From a bacterium (GTDB taxonomy: Bacteria; Patescibacteriota; Minisyncoccia; Minisyncoccales; JANBVM01), in the NCBI GenBank assembly GCA_030591065.1, contig JAUVBU010000002.1:1-21853 (forward strand): a DNA stretch of 21,853 nucleotides, in the 5' to 3' direction. A program made the position numbers and the translations under genes. Below, in pieces: positions 1 to 10,067 of the stretch (positions are counted from its first letter, which is position 1; every line of letters starts with the position of its first letter). The notes beneath the pieces were generated by a model. It was not told the origin of the DNA and did not search any database. It saw only the letters and a program-made list of their open reading frames with translations.

Positions 1-3098
<3,098 letters not shown>

Positions 3099-3173
3099 TC
3101 CAAAGTTTTGGAAAACAAATTAATTTTTGTTATGCGTTAAAAGAATTTGACTCAAAATTTTCCTGATTTTCAT

Positions 3174-3182
3174 TGTTAAAAT
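3174..3182 (+). promoter_or_regulatory. Possible extended -10 element upstream of 5S
   Basis: TGT-TAAAAT reads as an extended -10 whose start point would fall at about 3189, right at the 5S processing stem. A TTGACT at 3147-3152 is 24 nt away, too far to be a normal -35. This could be chance in AT-rich DNA; co-transcription with 23S is the default. Confidence 0.2.
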
Positions 3183-3186
3183 AAAG

Positions 3187-3329
3187 AAATCGTATCTAGC
3201 TCATGGGGGCCATACTGAGTTTGTTCCACCTGTTCCCATTTCGAACACAGAAGTGAAATAGCTTAAGGCCGATGATAGTGGGTTGCCCGCAAAAGTAGGT
3301 CGCCCCCCATGAATTGGATACGATTTTTT
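3187..3329 (+). promoter_or_regulatory. Processing stem around 5S, ending in a T-run (possible terminator)
   Basis: AAATCGTATC (3187-3196) is perfectly complementary to GATACGATTT (3317-3326), enclosing the 5S gene in a 10-bp outer stem separate from helix I. Such stems are typical substrates for RNA maturation. The right arm runs straight into TTTTTT (3324-3329), so the structure may also end the rRNA transcript. A terminator whose stem closes a loop of over 100 nt is unusual, so the processing role is the safer reading. Confidence 0.55.
3201..3312 (+). rRNA. rrf: 5S ribosomal RNA
   Basis: The 5S rRNA is recognised by the internal run CCACCTGTTCCCATTTCGAAC (in two parts, about 3226-3246), then ACAGAAGTGAAA, GGCCGATGATAGTGGG and AGTAGGTCGCC, all in the standard order. 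Helix I forms between TCATGGGGGC (3201-3210) and GCCCCCCATGA (3302-3312), with one extra C on the 3' side. The length of about 108-112 nt is slightly below the 120 nt of E. coli. It lies about 100 nt after the 23S, in the usual 23S-5S order, with no tRNA between or after. Exact ends depend on processing and are uncertain by 2-3 nt. Confidence 0.95.
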
Positions 3330-3373
3330 GTTTGGAGCGAAAAATATGGGTCAAAGATTCCCCGTTTATTATG

Positions 3374-3382
3374 TGTTATAAT
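3374..3382 (+). promoter_or_regulatory. Extended -10 promoter for mreC operon
   Basis: TGT-TATAAT is a perfect -10 hexamer (3377-3382) with the TGn extension one base upstream. No convincing -35 is visible at 16-18 bp, which fits an extended -10 promoter. The start would be near 3389, giving a leader of about 24 nt before the ATG at 3413. Confidence 0.6.
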
Positions 3383-3412
3383 GTAACATTAAGGACTTAA
3401 AATCGTAAAAAA

Positions 3413-4246
3413 ATGAGATTTCGAAGCGATAATTCTTTTTCAAAAAAACAATTTTTACCTACAGGATTAAAAGTCGGAATAACTATTTTGGTTATTCTTT
3501 CTGCCTTTTTTTTAAATTTATCTTCTCTTTCAGGAAATATTAGAAGTTTTTTCTATTCTTTATCTCTGTCTTCTCAGGAATGGCTTTGGGAAAAAGGAGA
3601 TAATGTCTCCGATTTTTGGGTATCTGTGTTTAAAGCAGAAGCAATTAAAAAAGAAAACGAAAGGCTTATTTTAGAAAATCAAACTCTAATAATAGAAAAT
3701 ATCAATTTAGGATACCTGAAAGAGGAAAACGAAGTTTTAAAAACAGCTTTTGATATTAAATTACAGGAAGAGTTTGAATTAGAAATATCTCAAGTTGTTG
3801 CTAAAGAAATCTCTAGGGACTATTTGATAATTAATAAGGGATCTAGAGACGGAGCAAGGTTTGGTCTCCCTGTTATTACTGAAGAAAAAGTTTTAGTAGG
3901 TAAAATTATTGAAGTTTATGAAAATACTTCTAGGGTTCAGCTTTCGACAGCAAAAGAGAATTCTTTTGATGTGGAGGTTTTAGGAAGAGATATCTATGGA
4001 TTAGTTGAAGGTGAGGGAAATCTCACCTTTTCTCTTGGTCTTATTCCTAAAGAAAAAGAAATTAATATAGCCGATAAAGTTGTTACCAGTGTTTTAGGTG
4101 GAAATTTTCCAAAAGGATTATTGGTTGGTGAGGTTCAAAGAGTTAATAGTTCTGACGTTGCTTCTTTTCAGGAGGCAGAACTAAACCCCAGTTTTAATAT
4201 CAAGGAATTAAATTATCTATTTATTATTATAAATTCTAAGCTCTAA
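3413..4246 (+). CDS. mreC: Rod shape-determining protein MreC
   Basis: MreC is a bitopic scaffold of the elongasome that links MreD and PBP2 outside the membrane and switches on lateral wall synthesis. The 277-residue product has the family layout. A short basic N-terminus is followed by one membrane segment (about 18-42), a Glu/Lys/Asn-rich coiled coil (about 72-108), and two beta-rich MreC domains. These domains include INKGSRDGARFGLPV (about 141-155) and the family pattern VLGGNFPKGLLVGEV near the C-terminus. The length is normal for the family. ATG 3413 is the first good start after the promoter; no ribosome binding site is visible. mreD follows after 3 nt. mreB is not adjacent; the 5S gene lies directly upstream instead. 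Confidence 0.93.
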   Translation: MRFRSDNSFSKKQFLPTGLKVGITILVILSAFFLNLSSLSGNIRSFFYSLSLSSQEWLWEKGDNVSDFWVSVFKAEAIKKENERLILENQTLIIENINLGYLKEENEVLKTAFDIKLQEEFELEISQVVAKEISRDYLIINKGSRDGARFGLPVITEEKVLVGKIIEVYENTSRVQLSTAKENSFDVEVLGRDIYGLVEGEGNLTFSLGLIPKEKEINIADKVVTSVLGGNFPKGLLVGEVQRVNSSDVASFQEAELNPSFNIKELNYLFIIINSKL

Positions 4247-4249
4247 TCG

Positions 4250-4531
4250 ATGGTTAAGAAAATTATCTCTATTGTTTTCCTGCTTTATTTACTAGCAATG
4301 CTTCAGGCGAGTTTTTTTGTTCATTTTTTTGATTATATCCCTAACCTTATTTTAATAGTTATTGTTTTAGTAAACCTTTTTGAAAAAGAAGAAAGTTATT
4401 TGGGAGTTTTTACTGCTTTGGTTGGTGGATTTTATTTAGACATTTTTTCTGGAAGATTTTTTGGTTTATATCTTTTACTTTCTTTCCTCATCTCTCTTTT
4501 TATTAAACTTGTTATTAAAGACTATGTATAG
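4250..4531 (+). CDS. mreD: Short MreD-like membrane protein
   Basis: This gene sits exactly where mreD belongs, between mreC (3 nt gap) and the PBP2 gene (26 nt gap). The 93-residue product is very hydrophobic, with about three membrane segments (roughly 4-24, 30-44 and 52-90). It contains the pattern GGFYLDIFSG, which resembles the conserved region of MreD with an Asp in a Gly/Phe-rich helix. MreD usually has about 160 residues and five to six membrane segments, so this is little more than half. No frameshifted remainder is visible before the next gene. The MreD call rests on gene order and this motif; a different small membrane protein cannot be excluded. Confidence 0.72.
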   Translation: MVKKIISIVFLLYLLAMLQASFFVHFFDYIPNLILIVIVLVNLFEKEESYLGVFTALVGGFYLDIFSGRFFGLYLLLSFLISLFIKLVIKDYV

Positions 4532-4557
4532 GCTAAAAGAAAAACTCTTAAAACTAC

Positions 4558-6504
4558 ATGGGTGCTAAATTATTTAAAAAAAAAGGATCAAATTACTCTA
4601 ATGGAGATATTGAGCTTCATGAGATTATTTTAGATAAACTAACTAAAAAAAAGGAAGAACAATGGGGATTTTCTAGTGGATCTATTGAACTTCCCCTGAT
4701 GAAGAAAATCTTACAAGCGTTTTTTATTTCTTCGGCTCTTATTTTATTTCTTCTTTTTCTTAGAACTTTTCAACTTCAAGTAACCCAGGGAGATGATTTT
4801 TTAGCTCAAGCTAATCAAAATAAATATATATTATATAAAATACAAGCTGAAAGGGGAGTTATATATGATAAAAACTTAAAGCAATTAGTTTTCAACCTTC
4901 CCAGTTTTGATTTAATTTGTGAAACAAACAAGCTTCCAGATTCTGACTTTGGGAAAATGACTGTTCTCAGCGAAGTGTCTCGAATTTTAGAAGTGGAATA
5001 CGAAGAGCTTGAAAATAAAATCAAAGAAGATGGGGATCCCACGGTCTTAATTTCAGAGAATTTAGACCATCAAACGTTAATTGTTTTAGAAACAAAAATC
5101 GAAGAACTTCCAGGTTTCAAAATAAAAGAAACAGTTATTAGAGATTACAAGGACGGAGAAACATTGTCTCACTTAATAGGGTATACAGGAAAAATAAAAG
5201 AAGAAGAGTTAGAAGAAGCTCCCGACTTTTATTCTATTGCAGATTTTGTTGGTAGGACTGGAATAGAAAAATTTTACGAGGAAAGTTTAAGAAAAAAGCC
5301 AGGGGAAGCTAGGGTTGAAAGAGATGCCTTGGGACATATTCTTTCTAGTGAAATAGTTTCATTTCCAGAGTCTGGTGAAAGTTTAGTTTTATGGCTAGAT
5401 TACGGCTTACAGAAAAAAACAAAAGAAGTTTTGGAAAATCAACTTCAATTATTGGGAAGTAAAAAAGCTATAGCTGTAGCTATGGACCCAAAAACGGGAG
5501 GAATAATGTCACTAGTTTCTATTCCCTCTTTTGATAATAACGCTTTTTCTACCGGAGACTCAGAGGGCATAAGAGAGATATTAAACAACAAAGATAGTCC
5601 CCTTTTTAATCGTGTTATTTCTGGTCGCTACCCTACAGGATCTATAATTAAACCATTAACAGCCGTAGCTGCTTTAGAGGAAGGTATTATTAATCCTAAT
5701 AAGCAAATTAATTGTCGGGGGGGGATTGAAGTCCAAGATTTTTGGAATCCAGAAAATATTTGGGAGTATAAAGACTGGAGAACTCATGGCTGGACAGATA
5801 TGAGAAAAGCTTTGGCAGAATCTTGTAATGTTTACTTTTATCAGATTGGTGGGGGGTATAAAGGACAAGAGGGATTAGGTCCCATCAGAATTAAAGAATA
5901 CTTAGAGTTGTTTGGTTGGGGAGAAAAAACTCAAATAGATCTTCCGTCGGAAGCGAAAGGATTTATTCCAGACAAAGAGTGGAAAAAAGAAACTTGGGGT
6001 GAAGGTTGGTGGGATGGAGACACTTATTTACTTTCTATAGGTCAAGGATATCTTTTAATCACTCCATTAGAGGTGGTTACAGCTTTTTCTTCTATAGCTA
6101 ATGGTGGAACTCTTTTACAGCCAAGTATTGTTAAAGAAATTATTAGTTTTTCTGAGGGGAAAATGAATACTTTAGAGAAAATAGAGACCAATATTATTAG
6201 AAGTGGGTTTGTTGATCCTGAAAATCTTCAAATAGTAAAAGAAGGAATGAGGCAGGCGGTAACTGGTAAAAATAGCCCACATGCTTCTTGTGTAATGTTA
6301 AATTCTTTACCAGTAAGCTCTGCAGCTAAAACGGGAACAGCTGAAACTCCACTTGAAAACATTTACCATAACTGGGTAACAGTTTTTGCTCCATACGAAG
6401 ACCCAGAGATCGTTTTAACTATTATGATTGAAGACGTAGAGGGTGTAAGAGCTGCTGCGGTCCCGGTAGCCAAAGAAATCTTAGAATGGTATTTTTCGGA
6501 ATAA
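4558..6504 (+). CDS. mrdA: Penicillin-binding protein 2 (elongation transpeptidase)
   Basis: This is a class B PBP, the D,D-transpeptidase that cross-links peptidoglycan during side-wall growth and partners with a RodA-type polymerase, MreC and MreD. The 648 residues hold a cytoplasmic tail of about 48 residues and one membrane anchor (about 50-70). The dimerisation/pedestal domain follows, with the RGVIYD motif (about 99-104) and VGRTGIEKFYE. The transpeptidase domain has all three catalytic motifs: Ser362-Ile-Ile-Lys365, Ser422-Cys-Asn424 and Lys591-Thr-Gly-Thr594. No key residue is missing, so it should be active and bind beta-lactams. The length is normal. The charged N-terminal tail is longer than in E. 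coli PBP2. The third gene of the mre operon, it has no rodA beside it. Confidence 0.95.
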   Translation: MGAKLFKKKGSNYSNGDIELHEIILDKLTKKKEEQWGFSSGSIELPLMKKILQAFFISSALILFLLFLRTFQLQVTQGDDFLAQANQNKYILYKIQAERGVIYDKNLKQLVFNLPSFDLICETNKLPDSDFGKMTVLSEVSRILEVEYEELENKIKEDGDPTVLISENLDHQTLIVLETKIEELPGFKIKETVIRDYKDGETLSHLIGYTGKIKEEELEEAPDFYSIADFVGRTGIEKFYEESLRKKPGEARVERDALGHILSSEIVSFPESGESLVLWLDYGLQKKTKEVLENQLQLLGSKKAIAVAMDPKTGGIMSLVSIPSFDNNAFSTGDSEGIREILNNKDSPLFNRVISGRYPTGSIIKPLTAVAALEEGIINPNKQINCRGGIEVQDFWNPENIWEYKDWRTHGWTDMRKALAESCNVYFYQIGGGYKGQEGLGPIRIKEYLELFGWGEKTQIDLPSEAKGFIPDKEWKKETWGEGWWDGDTYLLSIGQGYLLITPLEVVTAFSSIANGGTLLQPSIVKEIISFSEGKMNTLEKIETNIIRSGFVDPENLQIVKEGMRQAVTGKNSPHASCVMLNSLPVSSAAKTGTAETPLENIYHNWVTVFAPYEDPEIVLTIMIEDVEGVRAAAVPVAKEILEWYFSE

Positions 6505-6532
6505 TTATATTAAATCGATCAAGCTTTTATTT

Positions 6533-6561
6533 TTGACCTTAAAGAAAAAATTAACTAAAAT
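6533..6561 (+). promoter_or_regulatory. Promoter for lysS giving a near-leaderless mRNA
   Basis: TTGACC (6533-6538) and TAAAAT (6556-6561) are 17 bp apart, matching the housekeeping consensus well. The start would fall at about 6567-6569, on the lysS ATG (6568), so the transcript would have little or no leader. This rests on consensus matching only. AT-rich DNA gives chance -10 boxes, but the -35 match with correct spacing raises confidence. Confidence 0.5.
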
Positions 6562-6567
6562 AAGCAT

Positions 6568-8031
6568 ATGGATGCAAGAGAAAAAATTAAAAAAATTAGG
6601 TTAAAAAAACTGGAAACGCTTAAACTCGCCGGTTTTTCTGCCTATCCTATAAGGACGAAAAGAACACACAAAATAGAGGTAGCCCTAAAAAACTATAATG
6701 TTCTTTCTCGTGAAAAAAAAGAGATAGTTCTAGTAGGAAGAGTCAGGCTTTTAAGGGTTCATGGAGGAGCTACTTTTTTACAAATGGAGGATGGAACTGG
6801 AAGAATCCAAGCATTCTTAAGAAGAGATAGGTTGGGAGAAAAAAAATATAAGTTTTTCTTAGACAACTTTGACGTAGGAGATATTATTGAGATTAAAGGG
6901 ATTTTATTTAAAACTAAAAGAAAAGAGAGAACAATTGAAGCTAGTGGTTTCAAAATGTTAACAAAAACATTTTTACCTCTACCTGAAAAATGGTGTGGCT
7001 TAAAAGAAGTTGAGGAAAGATATAGAAAAAGATATTTAGATTTAATTTTTAATCCAGAAATTAAAAAGAAATTTGAAGTAAGGTCTAAAATTATTAAAGA
7101 AATTAGATTATTTTTAGAAAAAGAAGGATTTTTGGGGGTAGAAACTCCTATTCTTCAACCATTATACGGAGGAGCAAGAGCTAAGCCATTTAAAACTCGT
7201 CTTAATGCCCTTAATATAGATTTATATTTAAGGATATCTCCAGAACTTTATTTAAAAAGACTATTAGTTGGTGGTTTCGAAAAAGTTTATGAAATAGGGA
7301 AATGCTTTAGAAATGAGGGCGTTGACAGGTCTCATAATCCTGACTTTACTATGCTTGAATTTTATTGGGCTTATGCTGACTATAAAGACTTGATGAAATT
7401 AACTGAAAAAATGATAAGTCAAGTTATTTATAAGGTGTTTAAGAGTTTTAAAATTACCTTTGAAGGGAAGGAAATTAACTTTAAAGCTCCTTGGCCTAGG
7501 GTTGAATTTACCAGTTTTTTTTATAAGACAACAGGAATTAATTTAGAGGAAATAAGCGATAAGGCTTTAATTGAAAAAGCAAAACTTTTAGGAATAAATA
7601 TAAAGGGAACTTCAAGAGTGGAAGTTGCAGACGAAATTTTTAAAAAGTATTGTCGTCCTAAAATTATTCAACCAACATTCTTAATTCACTATCCTTTAGG
7701 GTTTCAACCCCTAGCTAAAGCTTTAGAAAAAAACCCGAAAAAATTAGCTAACTTTCAGCTTGTAGCTATGGGGATGGAACTTTGTAATGCTTTTTCTGAA
7801 TTAAACAATTCAGTTGAACAGAAAAAAAGATTTAAGGAACAGGAAAAGCTTTTTAAGGAAGGAGCAACAGAGGCTCAAAGAATGGATAAAGACTTTCTGG
7901 AAGCTTTAGAGTATGGATTACCTCCAGCAGCTGGATTTGGAATGGGATTAGATAGATTAATTTCCTTATTAACTGACTCTCATGCCTTGAGAGAGGTTAT
8001 ATTATTTCCAGTCATGAAACCTAAAAAATAA
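6568..8031 (+). CDS. lysS: Lysyl-tRNA synthetase, class II
   Basis: The enzyme charges tRNA-Lys with lysine using ATP in the cytoplasm. The 487-residue protein has the class IIb layout. An N-terminal OB-fold anticodon-binding domain (about 53-140, with VLVGRVRLLRVHGGATFLQM) is followed by the catalytic domain from about 150. Motif 1 lies around GFLGVETPIL, motif 2 begins Phe-Arg-Asn-Glu-Gly (247-251) and continues DRSHNPDFTMLEFYW, and motif 3 is GFGMGLDRL (456-464). The length matches bacterial LysRS (about 490-505). The HNPDFTMLE signature separates it from AspRS and AsnRS. It probably starts a new transcription unit (promoter at 6533) that runs on into serS 11 nt downstream. Confidence 0.97.
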   Translation: MDAREKIKKIRLKKLETLKLAGFSAYPIRTKRTHKIEVALKNYNVLSREKKEIVLVGRVRLLRVHGGATFLQMEDGTGRIQAFLRRDRLGEKKYKFFLDNFDVGDIIEIKGILFKTKRKERTIEASGFKMLTKTFLPLPEKWCGLKEVEERYRKRYLDLIFNPEIKKKFEVRSKIIKEIRLFLEKEGFLGVETPILQPLYGGARAKPFKTRLNALNIDLYLRISPELYLKRLLVGGFEKVYEIGKCFRNEGVDRSHNPDFTMLEFYWAYADYKDLMKLTEKMISQVIYKVFKSFKITFEGKEINFKAPWPRVEFTSFFYKTTGINLEEISDKALIEKAKLLGINIKGTSRVEVADEIFKKYCRPKIIQPTFLIHYPLGFQPLAKALEKNPKKLANFQLVAMGMELCNAFSELNNSVEQKKRFKEQEKLFKEGATEAQRMDKDFLEALEYGLPPAAGFGMGLDRLISLLTDSHALREVILFPVMKPKK

Positions 8032-8042
8032 CTATTTAAATT

Positions 8043-9266
8043 ATGTTAGACATTAAATTTATTAGAGAAAATCCTGACAAAGTAAAAGATGGTTGTAGAA
8101 AAAAGCAGGTGAAGATTGATATTGATAGGCTTTTACTTTTGGACGGAAAAAGAAAGGTTTGTTTAAGGGAAATAGAGGATTTAAGGGCAAAGAAAAAAAA
8201 GATAGGAAGAGAGGATATAGAAAAAGCTAAAAAGGTTAAGGTTTTAATTAAAAAGGCTGAACCAGAACTAAAAAAAATCGAAAAAGAATTTAACGAATTA
8301 ATGCTTTTAGTGCCCAATATTCCTTTAGGTGGAGTTCCTGAAGGTAAGGACGAAACAGAAAACGTAGTATTACGAGAAGTTGGGAAAAAGCCTAAGTTTG
8401 ATTTTAAGTTTAAAGACTATTTAGAAATTTCTGAAAAACTCGATTTAATTGATATTAAAAGAGCGGCTAAAACTTCTGGTAGTAGATTCGGCTTCTTAAA
8501 GAACGAAGCTGTTTTATTGGAATTAGCTTTGGTTAATTTTGTTTTCAAAGAACTAAGAAAAGAAAACTTTACAGTTCTTATCCCTCCAATTATGATAAAG
8601 CCGAAAATGATGCAGGCTATGGGGTATGTAGAAAGAGGGGGAGACGAAATATATTTTATAGAAAAAGATAAATTATATTTAATAGGAACTTCGGAGCAAG
8701 CTATTGGACCAATGCATTCGGGAGAAATTTTCGAAGAAAAAGAAATACCTAAAAGATATGCCGCTTTCTCTCCGTGCTTTAGAAGAGAGGCAGGATCTTA
8801 TGGAAAGGACACCAAGGGGATTTTAAGAGTTCATCAGTTTGATAAGGTTGAAATGTTTGTTTTTGCTCAACCCGAAAAAGCAGAAAAAGAACACAATCTT
8901 TTATTATCTCTAGAAGAAAGATTTATGAAAGCTTTAAAAATACCGTATAGAGTAATTCAGATTTGTACGGGAGACCTGGGAGATCCAGCAGCAGCAAAAT
9001 ATGATATTGAAGCTTGGATTCCTTCCGAAAATCGCTATAGAGAAACACATTCTACCTCGACCTGTACGGATTTTCAGGCTAGAAGGTTAAATATTCGTTA
9101 CAAGAAAAAAGATGGCAAATTAGCTTTTTTACACACTCTTAACGGTACAGGTTTAGCTATAGGAAGGACCTTAATCGCTATTATAGAAAACTATCAACAG
9201 AAAGATGGAAGCATAAAGGTTCCCGAAGCCTTGCAAGAATATACTGGATTTAAAAAAATTGGTTAG
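8043..9266 (+). CDS. serS: Seryl-tRNA synthetase
   Basis: The enzyme charges tRNA-Ser (and tRNA-Sec where present) with serine. The 407 residues start with the family opening MLDIKFIRENPDKVK. A Lys/Glu-rich antiparallel coiled coil that grips the long variable arm of tRNA-Ser follows (about 35-90, slightly shorter than usual). The class II core then shows the serine-binding GTSEQA loop, motif 2 starting FRREAGSYG (from 246), the CTDFQARRLNIRY stretch and motif 3 NGTGLAIGRTLIAIIENYQ. Bacterial SerRS is usually about 425 residues. The common SSCSN-type stretch ahead of DFQARR reads STSTC here. It lies 11 nt after lysS and 9 nt before the hydrolase gene, so it is surely co-transcribed. Confidence 0.97.
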   Translation: MLDIKFIRENPDKVKDGCRKKQVKIDIDRLLLLDGKRKVCLREIEDLRAKKKKIGREDIEKAKKVKVLIKKAEPELKKIEKEFNELMLLVPNIPLGGVPEGKDETENVVLREVGKKPKFDFKFKDYLEISEKLDLIDIKRAAKTSGSRFGFLKNEAVLLELALVNFVFKELRKENFTVLIPPIMIKPKMMQAMGYVERGGDEIYFIEKDKLYLIGTSEQAIGPMHSGEIFEEKEIPKRYAAFSPCFRREAGSYGKDTKGILRVHQFDKVEMFVFAQPEKAEKEHNLLLSLEERFMKALKIPYRVIQICTGDLGDPAAAKYDIEAWIPSENRYRETHSTSTCTDFQARRLNIRYKKKDGKLAFLHTLNGTGLAIGRTLIAIIENYQQKDGSIKVPEALQEYTGFKKIG

Positions 9267-9275
9267 AAATATCTT

Positions 9276-10046
9276 ATGAATAAAAAGACAGTATTAATTA
9301 ATGGCCTGGAGACTTATTATGAAATTGCAGGAGTAGGACCTGCGATTTTAATTTTACACGGCTGGGGAGGTTCCTCTAGTTCTTGGTCTAAAATTAAAAC
9401 AACAATAGCGGGGAACGGATATAGCGTGATTTGTCCTGATTTTCCTGGATTTGGCAAGAGTCAGGTTCCAAAAACAACATGGGGAATATCAGAATACGTA
9501 GAGTGGACCCGTAACTTCATGAAATCTTTAAACCTAGATAAAGTTTTTATTATAGGGCATTCTTTTGGAGGAAGGGTTGCTATTAGCCTTACGTCTCATT
9601 ATCCCGAAAACGTAGAATCGTTAATCCTTTGTAGTTCGGCTGGAATTAAGCACGACCCTAGCTTAAAAACAAAAACAATTTTTAAGTTAGCAAAAATATG
9701 GAACGCTATTTTTAGTTTGAAACTTTTAATTGGCATCAAAGATAGGGCTCGAGACTTTTTTTATTTGTTTTTACGTCACAAAGATTATGCTAAAGCTAAT
9801 TTAGCCATGAAGGAAATTATGAAAAAAGTTTTAGCCGAAGATTTAAGTCCTCTTTTATCTAAGATTAATGTAAAAACTTTAATTGTTTGGGGAGATAAAG
9901 ATAAAATCGTTTCACCAAAAGATGCTTTTATTTTTAAAGAGAAAATAGAAAAATCGAAATTAGAACTTCTGAGCGGTGTTGGGCATAGCCCTCATTTAGA
10001 GGAGCCGGAGAAATTAGCTGATATTATTTTAAAATTTTTAAATTAA
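9276..10046 (+). CDS. Alpha/beta-fold hydrolase, substrate unknown
   Basis: This 256-residue protein is a single-domain alpha/beta hydrolase. The oxyanion-hole motif HGWGGSSSSW lies near residue 28 and the nucleophile elbow is Gly-His-Ser96-Phe-Gly-Gly. The acid is probably Asp209 (in WGDKDKIVSP) and the base His237 (in GVGHSPHLEEPEKLA). The full triad is intact and there is no signal peptide, so it should be an active cytoplasmic enzyme. The cap region (about 125-180) is short and basic. The family includes esterases, epoxide hydrolases, haloperoxidases and MhpC/BioH-like C-C hydrolases, and nothing here fixes the substrate. Its place between serS and cell-wall genes, 9 and 21 nt apart, implies co-expression but not a shared pathway. 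Confidence 0.88.
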   Translation: MNKKTVLINGLETYYEIAGVGPAILILHGWGGSSSSWSKIKTTIAGNGYSVICPDFPGFGKSQVPKTTWGISEYVEWTRNFMKSLNLDKVFIIGHSFGGRVAISLTSHYPENVESLILCSSAGIKHDPSLKTKTIFKLAKIWNAIFSLKLLIGIKDRARDFFYLFLRHKDYAKANLAMKEIMKKVLAEDLSPLLSKINVKTLIVWGDKDKIVSPKDAFIFKEKIEKSKLELLSGVGHSPHLEEPEKLADIILKFLN

Positions 10047-10067
10047 CAACTATTTGAATTTTTAGTT

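Noticed and set aside
3099..3186. tRNA gene between 23S and 5S
   Set aside because: No cloverleaf, no GTTCGA-type T-loop and no anticodon stem could be found.
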